Shown piece by piece: positions 52,653 through 61,673 of a DNA stretch of 64,000 bases. Origin of the DNA: Hyphomicrobiales bacterium. GTDB lineage: Bacteria; Pseudomonadota; Alphaproteobacteria; Rhizobiales; Rhizobiaceae. The notes below the pieces were generated by a model. It was not told the DNA's origin and ran no database searches. It worked only from the letters and a program-made list of their open reading frames with translations. A program made the position numbers and the translations under genes. The first letter of the stretch is position 1. Every line of letters begins with the position of its first letter. The DNA lies in the NCBI GenBank assembly GCA_021775495.1, contig JAJFHT010000205.1:1-64000 (forward strand), written 5' to 3'.

Positions 52653-54475
52653 AACCGGTTGTTGTCATCCTGTCTCCTTCGTCGCTGGACCTGGCCACAC
52701 GGATTTCCGGCCTTCTGGACGGCGAGATCCACGGTCTTGCCGCACGGTTGCCGGACGCGCCGGTGACATTTGCCGATGCCGGCGCCCATCTGGCCCGATT
52801 GTTTGCGGAAGGCCGGCCAATTGTTGCGATCATGGCATCGGGGATCGTCATCCGGCTGCTTGCTCCCGTGTTGCAGGACAAAACCGGCGAACCGGCGGTT
52901 GTTGCAGTTTCCGAGGATGGCGCTTCGGCGGTTCCGCTGCTTGGCGGTCACCACGGCGCAAACCGGATGGCGCGGGTGATTGCTGCGGGAATCGGCGGCC
53001 ACGCCGCAATTACGACGGCCGGCGATGTCCGGTTTTCTGTCGCCCTCGATGATCCTCCGGATGGCTATCGGCTGGTCAATCCAGGCAATGCGAAAACCGT
53101 GATGGCCGAACTGCTTGCCGGCGCTTCAGCTCGGCTCGAGGGCGAGGCTGCCTGGCTCAGTGACAGTAATATTCTACTTGCTCACAATGGGCAGGTGACA
53201 CTCAGTGTATCCGAGCGGGCCATCAGCCCGGATCCGCTTCGACTTCATTTCGCTCCGCGGGTGCTGACACTGGGATTGGGCTGCGCGCGTGGCTGTGATC
53301 CGCAGGAGATGATCGAGCTAGCCGAAAAGGCGCTTTCGGACGGTGGTTTTTCGCCAACCGCTCTTGCCGGTGTCTATTCGATAGATGTCAAGTCCGACGA
53401 AACAGCGGTTCACGCGACGGCCCGGCATTTTGGTGTGCCGGCGCGGTTTTTCGATGCCGAGACGCTCGAGGCTGAATCGCAGCGGCTGCAAAACCCGTCC
53501 GAAGTGGTGTTTGCAGAAGTCGGTTGCCACGGCGTTTCGGAAGGGGCAGCACTCGCCGCGGCGGGGCAAGATGCGGAACTTGTGGTCGGCAAGACCAAAT
53601 CGGCAAATGCCACGGTTGCGGTGGCAAGGGCGAATGCCGTGATTGATGGGTCAGAGCAAGGCCGAACCCGGGGGCGGTTGTTCGTGATCGGTATCGGACC
53701 CGGTTCTGAAGGCTGGCGGTCACCGGAGGTCAGCCGAATGGTGTCGGCCGCGACGGACCTTGTTGGCTACAGTCTCTATCTCGATCTGCTCGGTGACCTT
53801 GCCGCGGGCAAGAACCGACACGACTTTCCGCTTGGCGCCGAGGAACGCCGGGTCGAACATGCCATGGAACTTGCAGGTGAGGGCCGGGATGTGGCGCTTG
53901 TCTGTTCCGGCGATGCCGGCATCTATGCGATGGCGACGCTGGTGTTCCAATTGCTCGACGACGGTGAATTGAGCCCTCCGGCCCGCCGGATCGGCATTGA
54001 GGTCTCCCCGGGAATATCGGCGCTTCAGGCCGCTGCCGCCCGTGCCGGAGCTCCGCTTGGACATGATTTTTGCACCATCTCTCTATCTGACCTGCTGACA
54101 CCCTGGGATGTGATCCGGCAGCGCGTACAAGCGGCGGCGGAAGCCGATTTTGTCATCGCTTTTTACAACCCGGTTTCAAAGCGACGCCGCACCCAGCTTG
54201 CCGCTGCACGCGATGTGTTGCTGGGCCACCGACCAGCCGATACGCCGGTGATCCTTGGCAACAATCTTGGCCGTCCAGGAGAAAATGTGCGTGTCGTGGC
54301 GCTGCGAGACCTGAACGTCGACGAAGTCGATATGCTGACGGTGGTCATAGTCGGCTCGTCCGAAAGCCGTGTGGTGGCAACAGGCGACGGCAAGAACTGG
54401 GTCTATACGCCGCGCGGTTATGCCGCCAAACCCGGAACCACAATAGCCGGCCGAAACAACGAGGCAGCAGAATGA
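52649..54475 (+). CDS. cobJ: CbiG-CobJ fusion: precorrin-5A hydrolase-like plus precorrin-3B C17-methyltransferase
   Basis: A protein of 608 residues. The first 335 residues are CbiG: CbiG_N with ARLFAEGRPIVAIMASGIVIR and LGGHHGANRMA, then CbiG_C (the CobE-like part) with LGLGCARGCDPQEMIELAE and HATARHFGVPARFF. From about 342 the CobJ/CbiH methylase begins (LFVIGIGPGSEGWRSPE) with VCSGDAGIYAMA, VSPGISALQAAAARAGAPLG and FVIAFYNPVSKRR. CobJ methylates C-17 and contracts the ring; CbiG opens the lactone formed in the early-cobalt route. No cobG or cobZ is in the window. The gene overlaps cobI and cobM by 4 nt each. Confidence 0.93.
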   Translation: MKPVVVILSPSSLDLATRISGLLDGEIHGLAARLPDAPVTFADAGAHLARLFAEGRPIVAIMASGIVIRLLAPVLQDKTGEPAVVAVSEDGASAVPLLGGHHGANRMARVIAAGIGGHAAITTAGDVRFSVALDDPPDGYRLVNPGNAKTVMAELLAGASARLEGEAAWLSDSNILLAHNGQVTLSVSERAISPDPLRLHFAPRVLTLGLGCARGCDPQEMIELAEKALSDGGFSPTALAGVYSIDVKSDETAVHATARHFGVPARFFDAETLEAESQRLQNPSEVVFAEVGCHGVSEGAALAAAGQDAELVVGKTKSANATVAVARANAVIDGSEQGRTRGRLFVIGIGPGSEGWRSPEVSRMVSAATDLVGYSLYLDLLGDLAAGKNRHDFPLGAEERRVEHAMELAGEGRDVALVCSGDAGIYAMATLVFQLLDDGELSPPARRIGIEVSPGISALQAAAARAGAPLGHDFCTISLSDLLTPWDVIRQRVQAAAEADFVIAFYNPVSKRRRTQLAAARDVLLGHRPADTPVILGNNLGRPGENVRVVALRDLNVDEVDMLTVVIVGSSESRVVATGDGKNWVYTPRGYAAKPGTTIAGRNNEAAE

Positions 54476-55281
54476 CCGTGTATTTCATTGGGGCCGGACC
54501 CGGTGCGCCCGATCTGATCACCGTGCGCGGCCTGAAGCTGATAGAGCGATGCCCGGTCTGCCTCTATGCCGGTTCGCTGGTTCCAGAAGAAATCGTGGCG
54601 GCGGCGCCGGAAGGTGCGCAGGTCATGGATACCGCGTCGATGCATCTGGATGAAATTATCGCCGAAATCGAAAAGGCGTCCCGGAACGGCGACGATGTGG
54701 CGCGCGTTCACTCGGGCGACCCCTCCATCTACGGGGCGACAGCCGAGCAGATGCGGCGGCTGGATGAAATCGGCATCGCCTACGAGGTCGTCCCGGGCGT
54801 TCCGGCCTTCGCCGGAGCTGCGGCACGTCTCAACACCGAGCTGACGCTGCCGGAAATCGCCCAGACCGTCATTGTCACCCGCACCGGGATGAAAGCATCC
54901 GGCATGCCGGAAGGCGAACAACTGGAAATTCTTGGACAGTCGGGCGCGACGCTGGCAATCCACCTTTCGATCCGCAATCTGGTCTATGTGCGTGAAGCGC
55001 TGGAACCGTTTTACGGCGCGGATTGTCCGGTCGTCATTGCCTATCGCGCCACCTGGCCGGATGAACTCTATATCAAGACCAATTTGGCGGAAATGAAGGA
55101 CCGGGTGCGCGAAGCCAAGATCACCCGTACGGCGCTGATCCTGGTCGGTCCGGTATTCGGTGAGGTGAATTTTCGTGAATCGGCGCTCTACGATGCCGAC
55201 TATGCCCATGTGTTGCGTAACAAGGGTAAGAAAAAGCCGCCGGCTAGACCTGCCGGACCGAGCGATAGGCCAGGTCAATGA
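54472..55281 (+). CDS. cobM: Precorrin-4 C11-methyltransferase
   Basis: A protein of 269 residues. FIGAGPGAPDLITVRGLKLI, LYAGSLVPEE, RVHSGDPSIYGATAEQM and VVPGVPAFAGAAARL are CobM/CbiF motifs. The C-terminus has a basic Pro/Lys tail (KGKKKPPARPAGP) whose codons overlap the 3' end of convergent cobK by 38 nt. It is the last gene of the plus-strand run that starts at the small membrane protein. Confidence 0.94.
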   Translation: MTVYFIGAGPGAPDLITVRGLKLIERCPVCLYAGSLVPEEIVAAAPEGAQVMDTASMHLDEIIAEIEKASRNGDDVARVHSGDPSIYGATAEQMRRLDEIGIAYEVVPGVPAFAGAAARLNTELTLPEIAQTVIVTRTGMKASGMPEGEQLEILGQSGATLAIHLSIRNLVYVREALEPFYGADCPVVIAYRATWPDELYIKTNLAEMKDRVREAKITRTALILVGPVFGEVNFRESALYDADYAHVLRNKGKKKPPARPAGPSDRPGQ

Positions 55282-56047
55282 ACGCCAGCACCTGGTTGAC
55301 CGAAGATAGGTGCGGTGGCTGGGGAGCAGGGGGCCGCTCGATCAATATGACCGGCAGACCAAGTTGCCGGGCAGCGGCGATCTTGGCGTATCCGGCCGAA
55401 CCGCCGGAATTGCGGCAGACCAGATGGGTAATTTCCAGTTCGGTGAACAATCGAACTTCCTCATCCGCGGTTGTCCCCGGTTTCCCGGTGATGATCCCGC
55501 AATTTTCAAGTGGCAAAGTCTCGGGTCGGTCGATCATGCGCAGCGTGAAACCGACGTCGGTTCGTTGCGCGAAGCCGGCGACATACTGGCTTCCGAGAGC
55601 GAGAAAGGCATGTGCACCGGCCGGCAGGACACGTGCCGCCTCTTCGAGCGATGACACCGTGTGCCAGAGATCCTGCAGATCCGGAACCCACAACGGTCGA
55701 ACCAGAGCAATGCGCGCGGCGCCGGTATATTTTGCCGCGGCAAACGCGTTTTCTGAAATCTGGGTGGCAAAGGGATGCGTTGCGTCGACAACGAGGGCGA
55801 TGTCGTTTTTTAAAAGAAACAACTCCAGACCCTCGGTGCCGCCGAATCCGCCGACGCGGACCTCGCAATTCGGCAAATCGGGTTCCCTTGTTCGCCCCGC
55901 AAGTGAATATATCAGCGGAAACCTGCCGTCCTGCGCAAGCCGGTCTGCAAGTTCGCTTGCTTCTGCCGTGCCGCCAAGCAGCAGGATTGGCTTATCAGAC
56001 GCGGGCAAGGATTTCTCCGGTGCGATCGGTAACAATGATTTCGACAT
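55244..56047 (-). CDS. cobK: Precorrin-6A reductase
   Basis: Up to 267 residues. PILLLGGTAEASELADRL at the N-terminus, VVDATHPFATQISENA, and GSAGYAKIAAARQLGLPVILIERPP at the C-terminus define CobK/CbiJ. It reduces the macrocycle with NADPH. The annotated ATG 56047 overlaps cbiD by 53 nt; a TTG at 56008 with GGAG seven nt upstream is a strong alternative that leaves only a 14-nt overlap and keeps the whole domain. It is co-transcribed with cbiD. Confidence 0.93.
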   Translation of the reverse strand: MSKSLLPIAPEKSLPASDKPILLLGGTAEASELADRLAQDGRFPLIYSLAGRTREPDLPNCEVRVGGFGGTEGLELFLLKNDIALVVDATHPFATQISENAFAAAKYTGAARIALVRPLWVPDLQDLWHTVSSLEEAARVLPAGAHAFLALGSQYVAGFAQRTDVGFTLRMIDRPETLPLENCGIITGKPGTTADEEVRLFTELEITHLVCRNSGGSAGYAKIAAARQLGLPVILIERPPAPQPPHLSSVNQVLAFIDLAYRSVRQV

Positions 56048-57113
56048 CGACCGGTGCCCCCCTCAGGTTCGCAAGCGCCACCTGGCGCGCTCGCGAAGCG
56101 ATATCAGGGGCGAGCTCAACTCCATGTTCGCCTGCGATTTCAAGCGCTTCCTGCGCAGTGTTCGCATTCAGAATCCGGTTCTTCATGGAATGAGTCAATC
56201 CTCGAGTTTCCGCCAGACTCCACAGGAACTGCATATTCACCTGACTGCGTGCCGAATGCAGATCAAGAGCGCCCTGTGCAAGTTTGGACAGCTTGGCGAA
56301 CCCTCCGGCAATGGTCAACTTGTCGATGGGATGCGCGCGCAGATATTTCAGCAGACCGCCGGCAAAATCGCCCATGTCGAGCATCGCGATCAGCGGTGTT
56401 TCGTAGAGTGCCTGTGCCGCGGTTTCGGAGGTCGAGCCGGTCGACCCGATCACATGGGTGAGACCTGCCGCACGCGCGACATCGATACCGCGGTGAATGG
56501 AGTGTATCCAGGAAGAACACGAAAAAGGATGCACGATGCCGGTGGTCCCGAGAATCGAGATGCCACCTTCTATGCCGAGCCGGGGATTCCATGTCTGTTT
56601 CGCCATCTCGTCGCCACCGGGAACGGATATGGTGATGGCAATATCCGCCGGGAGGCCGTGTTCGGCACAAACGGATTGCACTGTTTCCGACATCATCTTA
56701 CGCGGCACCGGATTGATGGCCGCTTGTCCAGGTTCAATCGGCAGACCGGGCCGGGTAACCGTCCCGACACCGCTGCCAGCGGCAAAGACAACTCCGGTGC
56801 CGGGCGGCGCCGGCGAGACCATGGAAATTATCGTGGCGCCATGGGTAACGTCAGGATCATCGCCGGCATCCTTGATGATTCCGGCCGTTGCATAGCCGTT
56901 TCCGGCGGACTCGAATGCCAGCGCAAACGACGGGGTTTCGCCTTTTGGCAATTCGATCTCGACAGGATCTGGAAATTCACCCGTTATCAGCGCAGTCAAA
57001 GCCGCCTTGGTCGCGGCGGTGGCACAGGCTCCGGTCGTCCAGCCGCGTCGCAACGGCTGATCGGGCCGCCTAGTTCCGGCATCTGGCTCGTCGCTGGCTG
57101 TCTCTGCGGTCAT
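55995..57113 (-). CDS. cbiD: Cobalt-precorrin-5B C1-methyltransferase
   Basis: A protein of 372 residues. LRRGWTTGACATAATKAAL near the N-terminus is the CbiD signature, followed by GIIKDAGDDPDVTHGA, INPVPRKMM, GISILGTTGIVHPFS and TIAGGFAKLSKLAQG. It does the C-1 methylation that CobF performs in the Pseudomonas-type aerobic pathway; CobF is not seen here. It is divergent from cobA, with the nested inverted-repeat element in between. Confidence 0.94.
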   Translation of the reverse strand: MTAETASDEPDAGTRRPDQPLRRGWTTGACATAATKAALTALITGEFPDPVEIELPKGETPSFALAFESAGNGYATAGIIKDAGDDPDVTHGATIISMVSPAPPGTGVVFAAGSGVGTVTRPGLPIEPGQAAINPVPRKMMSETVQSVCAEHGLPADIAITISVPGGDEMAKQTWNPRLGIEGGISILGTTGIVHPFSCSSWIHSIHRGIDVARAAGLTHVIGSTGSTSETAAQALYETPLIAMLDMGDFAGGLLKYLRAHPIDKLTIAGGFAKLSKLAQGALDLHSARSQVNMQFLWSLAETRGLTHSMKNRILNANTAQEALEIAGEHGVELAPDIASRARQVALANLRGAPVDVEIIVTDRTGEILARV

Positions 57114-57157
57114 CGCCGGGTTATATGCGAGCCCGTACTGGCGCGAAAGCCCGTGCT

Positions 57158-57420
57158 AGAGCCCATCTTGTTGATACGGAAGCATTTGACTGGAATTACG
57201 GGTTTGCTGGCTAGGCGCGTTCCATGCCGTGGTCTATATGACCACAAATGGAGTGCAACGCAGTCCAGCGGACCCGTAAATCCAGCCTTCGGTGGGCCAT
57301 ATCGGTTCGTCGGCGTCGTTGCGGAGCTTGCCCGATGAACCACATCGCGCTGCGCTCCGCGCCTAGACGAGCAAACCGATATGGCCCATCAAATACTTCC
57401 GTATCAACAAGATGGGCTCT
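57158..57420. repeat. 263-bp nested inverted-repeat element between cbiD and cobA
   Basis: The outer arms (57158-57182 and 57396-57420) are a perfect 25-bp inverted repeat that extends inward to 32 bp with one mismatch. Inside lie a 9-bp pair (CTAGGCGCG at 57211-57219 with CGCGCCTAG at 57357-57365), a 15-bp pair (TGGGCCATATCGGTT near 57293-57307 with its complement near 57374-57388), and a local palindrome GTGGTC-TATAT-GACCAC (57229-57245). The right end touches the GGAGG site of cobA. No clear target duplication or coding frame. It resembles a miniature inverted-repeat element or a large structured leader. Confidence 0.75.
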
Positions 57421-57438
57421 GGAGGTAGATTTGGCTCC

Positions 57439-58278
57439 ATGAGCGATTGGCAAAAAAAACTGCCGGACATGCAACCCGGCCAGGTCTGGCTGGTTGGGGC
57501 GGGGCCGGGCGATCCGGGCCTGTTGACCCTGCATGCGGCCAAGGCGCTTGGTGAAGCCGATGTGATCGTCTACGACGCTCTGGTCAATGCCGACTGCCTG
57601 TCGTTGGCGCAATCCGATGCCGTGCTGGAATATGCCGGCAAACGCGGTGGCAAACCATCGCCGGTTCAGCGCGATATTTCATTGCGCCTGGTGGAACTTG
57701 CCCAACAGAACTTGCGTGTGTTGCGCCTCAAGGGCGGCGATCCGTTTGTATTCGGACGTGGCGGCGAAGAAGCACTGACCTTGGTAGAGCATGGCGTTCC
57801 ATTCCGGATCGTGCCGGGCGTGACGGCCGGAATTGGCGCTCTGGCCTATGCGGGTATTCCGGCAACCCACCGCGACACCAATCACAATGTGACGTTTTTG
57901 ACCGGACATGACGCCAGCGGACTGGTTCCTGATGCAATCGACTGGGAAAGTGTCGCACGCGGTTCACCGGTCATCGTCATGTACATGGCGATGAAACATA
58001 TCGCCATGATCACGCGGCGCCTGATGTCGGCCGGACGTAGTCCGGATGAGCCGATGGCCTTTGTCTGCAACGGCACGACCGACAGCCAGCAGGTGCTGGT
58101 GACGACGCTTGGTGCGGCCGAAGAAGATTTGAAGACGTCGGGTCTCAACCCGCCCGCCATTGTTGTCGTCGGCGAGGTTGTCCGGCTTCGACAGGCACTC
58201 GACTGGGCCGGAGCGGCGGCGGGCCGCAAACTTGTGGCCGACCCGCTTGGTCACCGCAAGGCGCGTGACGCCGGATGA
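57439..58278 (+). CDS. cobA: Uroporphyrinogen-III C-methyltransferase
   Basis: A protein of 279 residues from ATG 57439 (GGAGG 13 nt upstream; an in-frame ATG at 57412 lies inside the inverted repeat). WLVGAGPGDPGLLTLHAAKAL, AGKRGGKPSPVQ-type sequence, LKGGDPFVFGRGGEE, and PGVTAGIGALAYAGIPATHR define SUMT. It makes precorrin-2, the first dedicated step for B12 (and siroheme). It has no CysG-type oxidase/chelatase domain. It overlaps cobB by 4 nt. Confidence 0.96.
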   Translation: MSDWQKKLPDMQPGQVWLVGAGPGDPGLLTLHAAKALGEADVIVYDALVNADCLSLAQSDAVLEYAGKRGGKPSPVQRDISLRLVELAQQNLRVLRLKGGDPFVFGRGGEEALTLVEHGVPFRIVPGVTAGIGALAYAGIPATHRDTNHNVTFLTGHDASGLVPDAIDWESVARGSPVIVMYMAMKHIAMITRRLMSAGRSPDEPMAFVCNGTTDSQQVLVTTLGAAEEDLKTSGLNPPAIVVVGEVVRLRQALDWAGAAAGRKLVADPLGHRKARDAG

Positions 58279-59579
58279 AGGGCCTGCTTGTTTCGGCGCC
58301 GCAATCGGGATCAGGCAAGACAACGGTGACACTTGGCCTGCTGCGTGCTTTGCGCAATCAGGGCCTGGACCTGGCGCCGGCAAAGGCCGGCCCGGACTAT
58401 ATCGATCCGGCATTTCATGAAGCCGCAAGCGGGCGCGCCTGCGTCAATCTTGATCCCTGGGCCATGCGACCGGACCTGATCAGCGCGTTGGCTGCCCGTG
58501 CCTGTTCGGGCGGTGCTCTCCTGGTCGTCGAGGGCATGATGGGGCTCTATGATGCGGCGTTTGACGGATCGGGTTCGGCGGCGGATCTTGCCGCGCACCT
58601 GTCGCTGCCGGTACTGATGGTCGTCGACTGCCGCAGCATGTCGCATTCCATCGCGGCTCTTGTTCGCGGTTTTCGCGACCATCGAGATGATGTTGCGCTT
58701 GGCGGGTTGATCCTCAATCGGGTCGCCAGTCAACGCCATGAGTCGATGCTGCGCAAGGCGCTTGATCCGCTCGGCATCCCGGTACTTGGCGCCATACCCA
58801 GCGACCGCGGGCTTGAATTGCCGGAGCGTCATCTGGGCCTGGTTCAGGCTGCAGAGCACCAGGAACTGGAAACGCTCATCGAGGCAGCTGCTGAAACGGT
58901 GGGGTCGCTGGTCGATCTAGACCTTGCCCGGCGGATTGCACAGCGTTTTCCGGAATTCGAGGCCGCCGCCGCAGTGCCACGGTTTCGACCATTAGGGCAA
59001 AAGATAGCGGTTGCCCGGGACATCGCCTTTGCATTTTCCTACCCGCACATTCTTGATGGTTGGCGGCGGCAAGGGGCGAGCATCAGCTTTTTTTCACCAC
59101 TTGGCGACGAGGCTCCCGATCCGGATGCGGACGCGATTTACCTGCCGGGCGGCTATCCGGAACTGCACGCCGGACAATTGACAGAGGCAGGTGTTTTTGC
59201 CGGGGCCATGCGTGCTGCGGCCGGACGAAATGTGCCGATTTTCGGCGAATGCGGCGGATACATGATGATGGGCGAAACACTGATTGACGCGTCCGGCACC
59301 AAGCATCCGATGCTCGGACTTTTGCCGCTGGTCACCAGCTTTGCCGACAGGAAACGCCATCTGGGATACCGGCGGCTGGAGGCACTGAAGGGTGGGCCAT
59401 TTACCGGTACGCTGATGGCCCACGAATTCCACTACGCATCGACCGTGCACGAGGGCAAAGCGGAAAAACTGTTTCAAGTGACCGATGCAGCCGGGACCGA
59501 TCTGGGAAAATCCGGCATGCGGCTCGGCTCGGCCTGCGGTTCCTTCATGCACATCATAGACTTCGCCGGCAACGCCTGA
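58275..59579 (+). CDS. cobB: Cobyrinate / hydrogenobyrinate a,c-diamide synthase
   Basis: A protein of 434 residues. ATP site VSAPQSGSGKTTVTLGLL, KAGPDYIDPAFH, VVEGMMGLYDA in the first half; amidotransferase half with Cys in FGECGGYMMMG and the HEFHYAS histidines. It amidates the a and c acetates using glutamine. Whether it prefers the cobalt-free or cobalt-bound form decides which route is used and cannot be read from the sequence. It abuts cobC. Confidence 0.95.
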   Translation: MKGLLVSAPQSGSGKTTVTLGLLRALRNQGLDLAPAKAGPDYIDPAFHEAASGRACVNLDPWAMRPDLISALAARACSGGALLVVEGMMGLYDAAFDGSGSAADLAAHLSLPVLMVVDCRSMSHSIAALVRGFRDHRDDVALGGLILNRVASQRHESMLRKALDPLGIPVLGAIPSDRGLELPERHLGLVQAAEHQELETLIEAAAETVGSLVDLDLARRIAQRFPEFEAAAAVPRFRPLGQKIAVARDIAFAFSYPHILDGWRRQGASISFFSPLGDEAPDPDADAIYLPGGYPELHAGQLTEAGVFAGAMRAAAGRNVPIFGECGGYMMMGETLIDASGTKHPMLGLLPLVTSFADRKRHLGYRRLEALKGGPFTGTLMAHEFHYASTVHEGKAEKLFQVTDAAGTDLGKSGMRLGSACGSFMHIIDFAGNA

Positions 59580-60592
59580 TGGACGTGCTTGAACATGGTG
59601 GCCGGCTGGACCGAATGGTCGGACAGTACGGCGGTCGGCGGGACACGTGGCTTGATCTGTCCACCGGCATCAATCCCGTTCCATACGAGCTGCCGGTGTT
59701 GGCGGATGATGTGTGGCGCCGGCTGCCTGAACGCACTCTGCTGGATGAGACATTGGTGGCGGCACGAAATTTCTACGGTGTTCCCGATAGTGCCGGCATC
59801 GCCGCTGCTCCGGGCACTCAATCGCTCATCCAGTTGCTGCCGGATCTGCTGCCGGCCGGGCCGGTTGCCGTGGTTTCTCCGACCTATGGCGAGCACGCCC
59901 ATTCGTTTCGTCAGGACGGCCGCTCAGTTGTCGCAGTTGGGGCTCTCGCGGACATCCCTGGCGACTGCGCCGTTGCAGTGGTCGTCAATCCGAACAATCC
60001 CGACGGACGGGTGTTTTCCGTGCCGGAATTGCTAAAGATCCGAAAACGATTGGCCGATCGCGGCGGGTGCCTGATTGTCGACGAAGCCTTCGCGGATTGC
60101 GGTGATGTGCAAAGCATTGTTTCGGAGACCGCCGCACCCGGCCTTGTCGTTCTGAAATCTTTCGGCAAGTTTTTTGGGCTTGCCGGATTGCGGCTTGGTT
60201 TTGTGGTCGCCGATGCCGCTCTGGCCGCGCGGTTCGAAACCAGGCTTGGACCCTGGGCGGTCTCCGGACCGGCGCTTGCCGTTGCGCACAAGGCGCTGAG
60301 AGATGTTGCTGCCGTTACGGCGATACGGCGGTCATTACGCGACAATTCCAGAACATTGGAAGACTTGCTGCGAACAAGCGGACTGGAAATCGCTGGATGC
60401 ACACGGTTCTTCACTCTGGTTGACCACCCGAAAGCGGCGGATCTTCATGAAGGCCTTTGCCGTCGCGGCATCTATGTCCGCAAATTTGAATATGCGCCGC
60501 GCTGGCTGCGGTTCGGACTGCCGCCATCGGACCGGCAGCACAGGCGGCTCGCCGATGCCCTGACGCATTTGCTGCCGGGATTGTCGGGATGA
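59579..60592 (+). CDS. cobC: Threonine-phosphate decarboxylase-like aminotransferase
   Basis: A protein of 337 residues of the PLP fold-type I family. LDLSTGINPVPYELP near the start, VVNPNNPDGR, IVDEAFAD, and the PLP Lys in VLKSFGKFFGLAGLRLGF are typical of CobC (alphaproteobacterial) and CobD (Salmonella). It provides the aminopropanol phosphate linker. Stop overlaps the cobD start by 4 nt. Confidence 0.92.
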   Translation: MDVLEHGGRLDRMVGQYGGRRDTWLDLSTGINPVPYELPVLADDVWRRLPERTLLDETLVAARNFYGVPDSAGIAAAPGTQSLIQLLPDLLPAGPVAVVSPTYGEHAHSFRQDGRSVVAVGALADIPGDCAVAVVVNPNNPDGRVFSVPELLKIRKRLADRGGCLIVDEAFADCGDVQSIVSETAAPGLVVLKSFGKFFGLAGLRLGFVVADAALAARFETRLGPWAVSGPALAVAHKALRDVAAVTAIRRSLRDNSRTLEDLLRTSGLEIAGCTRFFTLVDHPKAADLHEGLCRRGIYVRKFEYAPRWLRFGLPPSDRQHRRLADALTHLLPGLSG

Positions 60593-61560
60593 ACATGTCG
60601 TTTGCTGTTCTTTTCGCAGCCCTTCTGCTGGACCGATATTGGTCGGGACAGGGCAAGCTCTGGCAGCGTTACTCGCATCCGGTGGTTCTGTTCGGCAGGG
60701 CCATTGGTTTGGCGGAAAGCGTCATGCGGCGGCCAAGTGCCGGTCGCCAAGGAAACCGGACCAGCGGCTTGATGTCGATCCTTGTTTTGCTTGCGCTCGC
60801 TGCCTTTGCCGGTTGGGCGATCACTTTTTTCACGCGATCCATTCCGATCGTGGGCCTGGCAGCAGAGGTGCTGATTGTTGCGGTCTTGCTGGCTCAACGC
60901 AGCCTGGCGGATCATGTTGGAGCCGTGGCGAAGGCCTTGAAGAGCGAAGGTCTTTCCGGCGGCCGCCGCGAGGTTGCGAAAATCGTCGGACGTGATCCGG
61001 AACAGCTCGATCATGCCGGTGTGGCCCGCTCGGCAATCGAAAGCCTGGCCGAAAATACCTCGGATGGAATTGTCGCACCGGCTTTCTGGTACGCAATTCT
61101 GGGGCTGCCCGGCCTGTTTGCCTACAAGATGCTGAACACTGCGGATTCCATGATCGGACACAAGAATGAGCGCTATCTCGACTTCGGACGCGCATCGGCA
61201 AAATTCGATGATGCGGCGAACTGGATTCCGGCCCGACTGACCGGTTTGGTCATTGTGATCGCCGCCGCAAGCAGTATTGGCAGCATTCGCGCCGGAACAG
61301 CGCTGATGACCATGATGCGGGATGCACGTCTTCACCGCTCGCCCAATGCCGGCTGGCCGGAGGCGGCTTTTGCCGGAGCGCTTGGAATCCAACTCAGTGG
61401 TCCGCGGATCTATGACGGCTCGATCGCCAATGAGCCCGTCGTAAATGCTGCGGGCAGGGTGGTCACGGGCGCCTCCGACATCCAGTCAGCCTTGCGTCTT
61501 TTTGATCGTATCTGCATCGTGCTGGCTGTAGTTGTGGCAGTATCGGCACTGACCATATGA
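60589..61560 (+). CDS. cobD: Adenosylcobinamide-phosphate synthase (CbiB type)
   Basis: A protein of 323 residues with several membrane helices. HPVVLFGRAIGLAE, REVAKIVGRDPEQLD, ARSAIESLAENTSDGIVAPAFWY and MLNTADSMIGHKNERYLDFGRASAKFDD are CbiB/CobD signatures. It attaches the aminopropanol phosphate to adenosylcobyric acid in the inner membrane. It ends the plus-strand cobA-B-C-D run. Confidence 0.94.
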   Translation: MNMSFAVLFAALLLDRYWSGQGKLWQRYSHPVVLFGRAIGLAESVMRRPSAGRQGNRTSGLMSILVLLALAAFAGWAITFFTRSIPIVGLAAEVLIVAVLLAQRSLADHVGAVAKALKSEGLSGGRREVAKIVGRDPEQLDHAGVARSAIESLAENTSDGIVAPAFWYAILGLPGLFAYKMLNTADSMIGHKNERYLDFGRASAKFDDAANWIPARLTGLVIVIAAASSIGSIRAGTALMTMMRDARLHRSPNAGWPEAAFAGALGIQLSGPRIYDGSIANEPVVNAAGRVVTGASDIQSALRLFDRICIVLAVVVAVSALTI

Positions 61561-61673
61561 GCTTTTTCAACCCGCCTTTCACGCGAGATTCGAACCCACT
61601 CCCGAAAAATTGAATACGCTCAACGCCGGGAGGTGGAGTAATCTGATTGCCGGTTTACGGGTGGGGAAACCTG

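Noticed and set aside
55278-57338. A 686-codon plus-strand open frame across cobK, cbiD and part of the inverted repeat
   Set aside because: It is antisense to two certain genes and is rich in Arg, Ser and Pro with no domain, as expected of a shadow frame.
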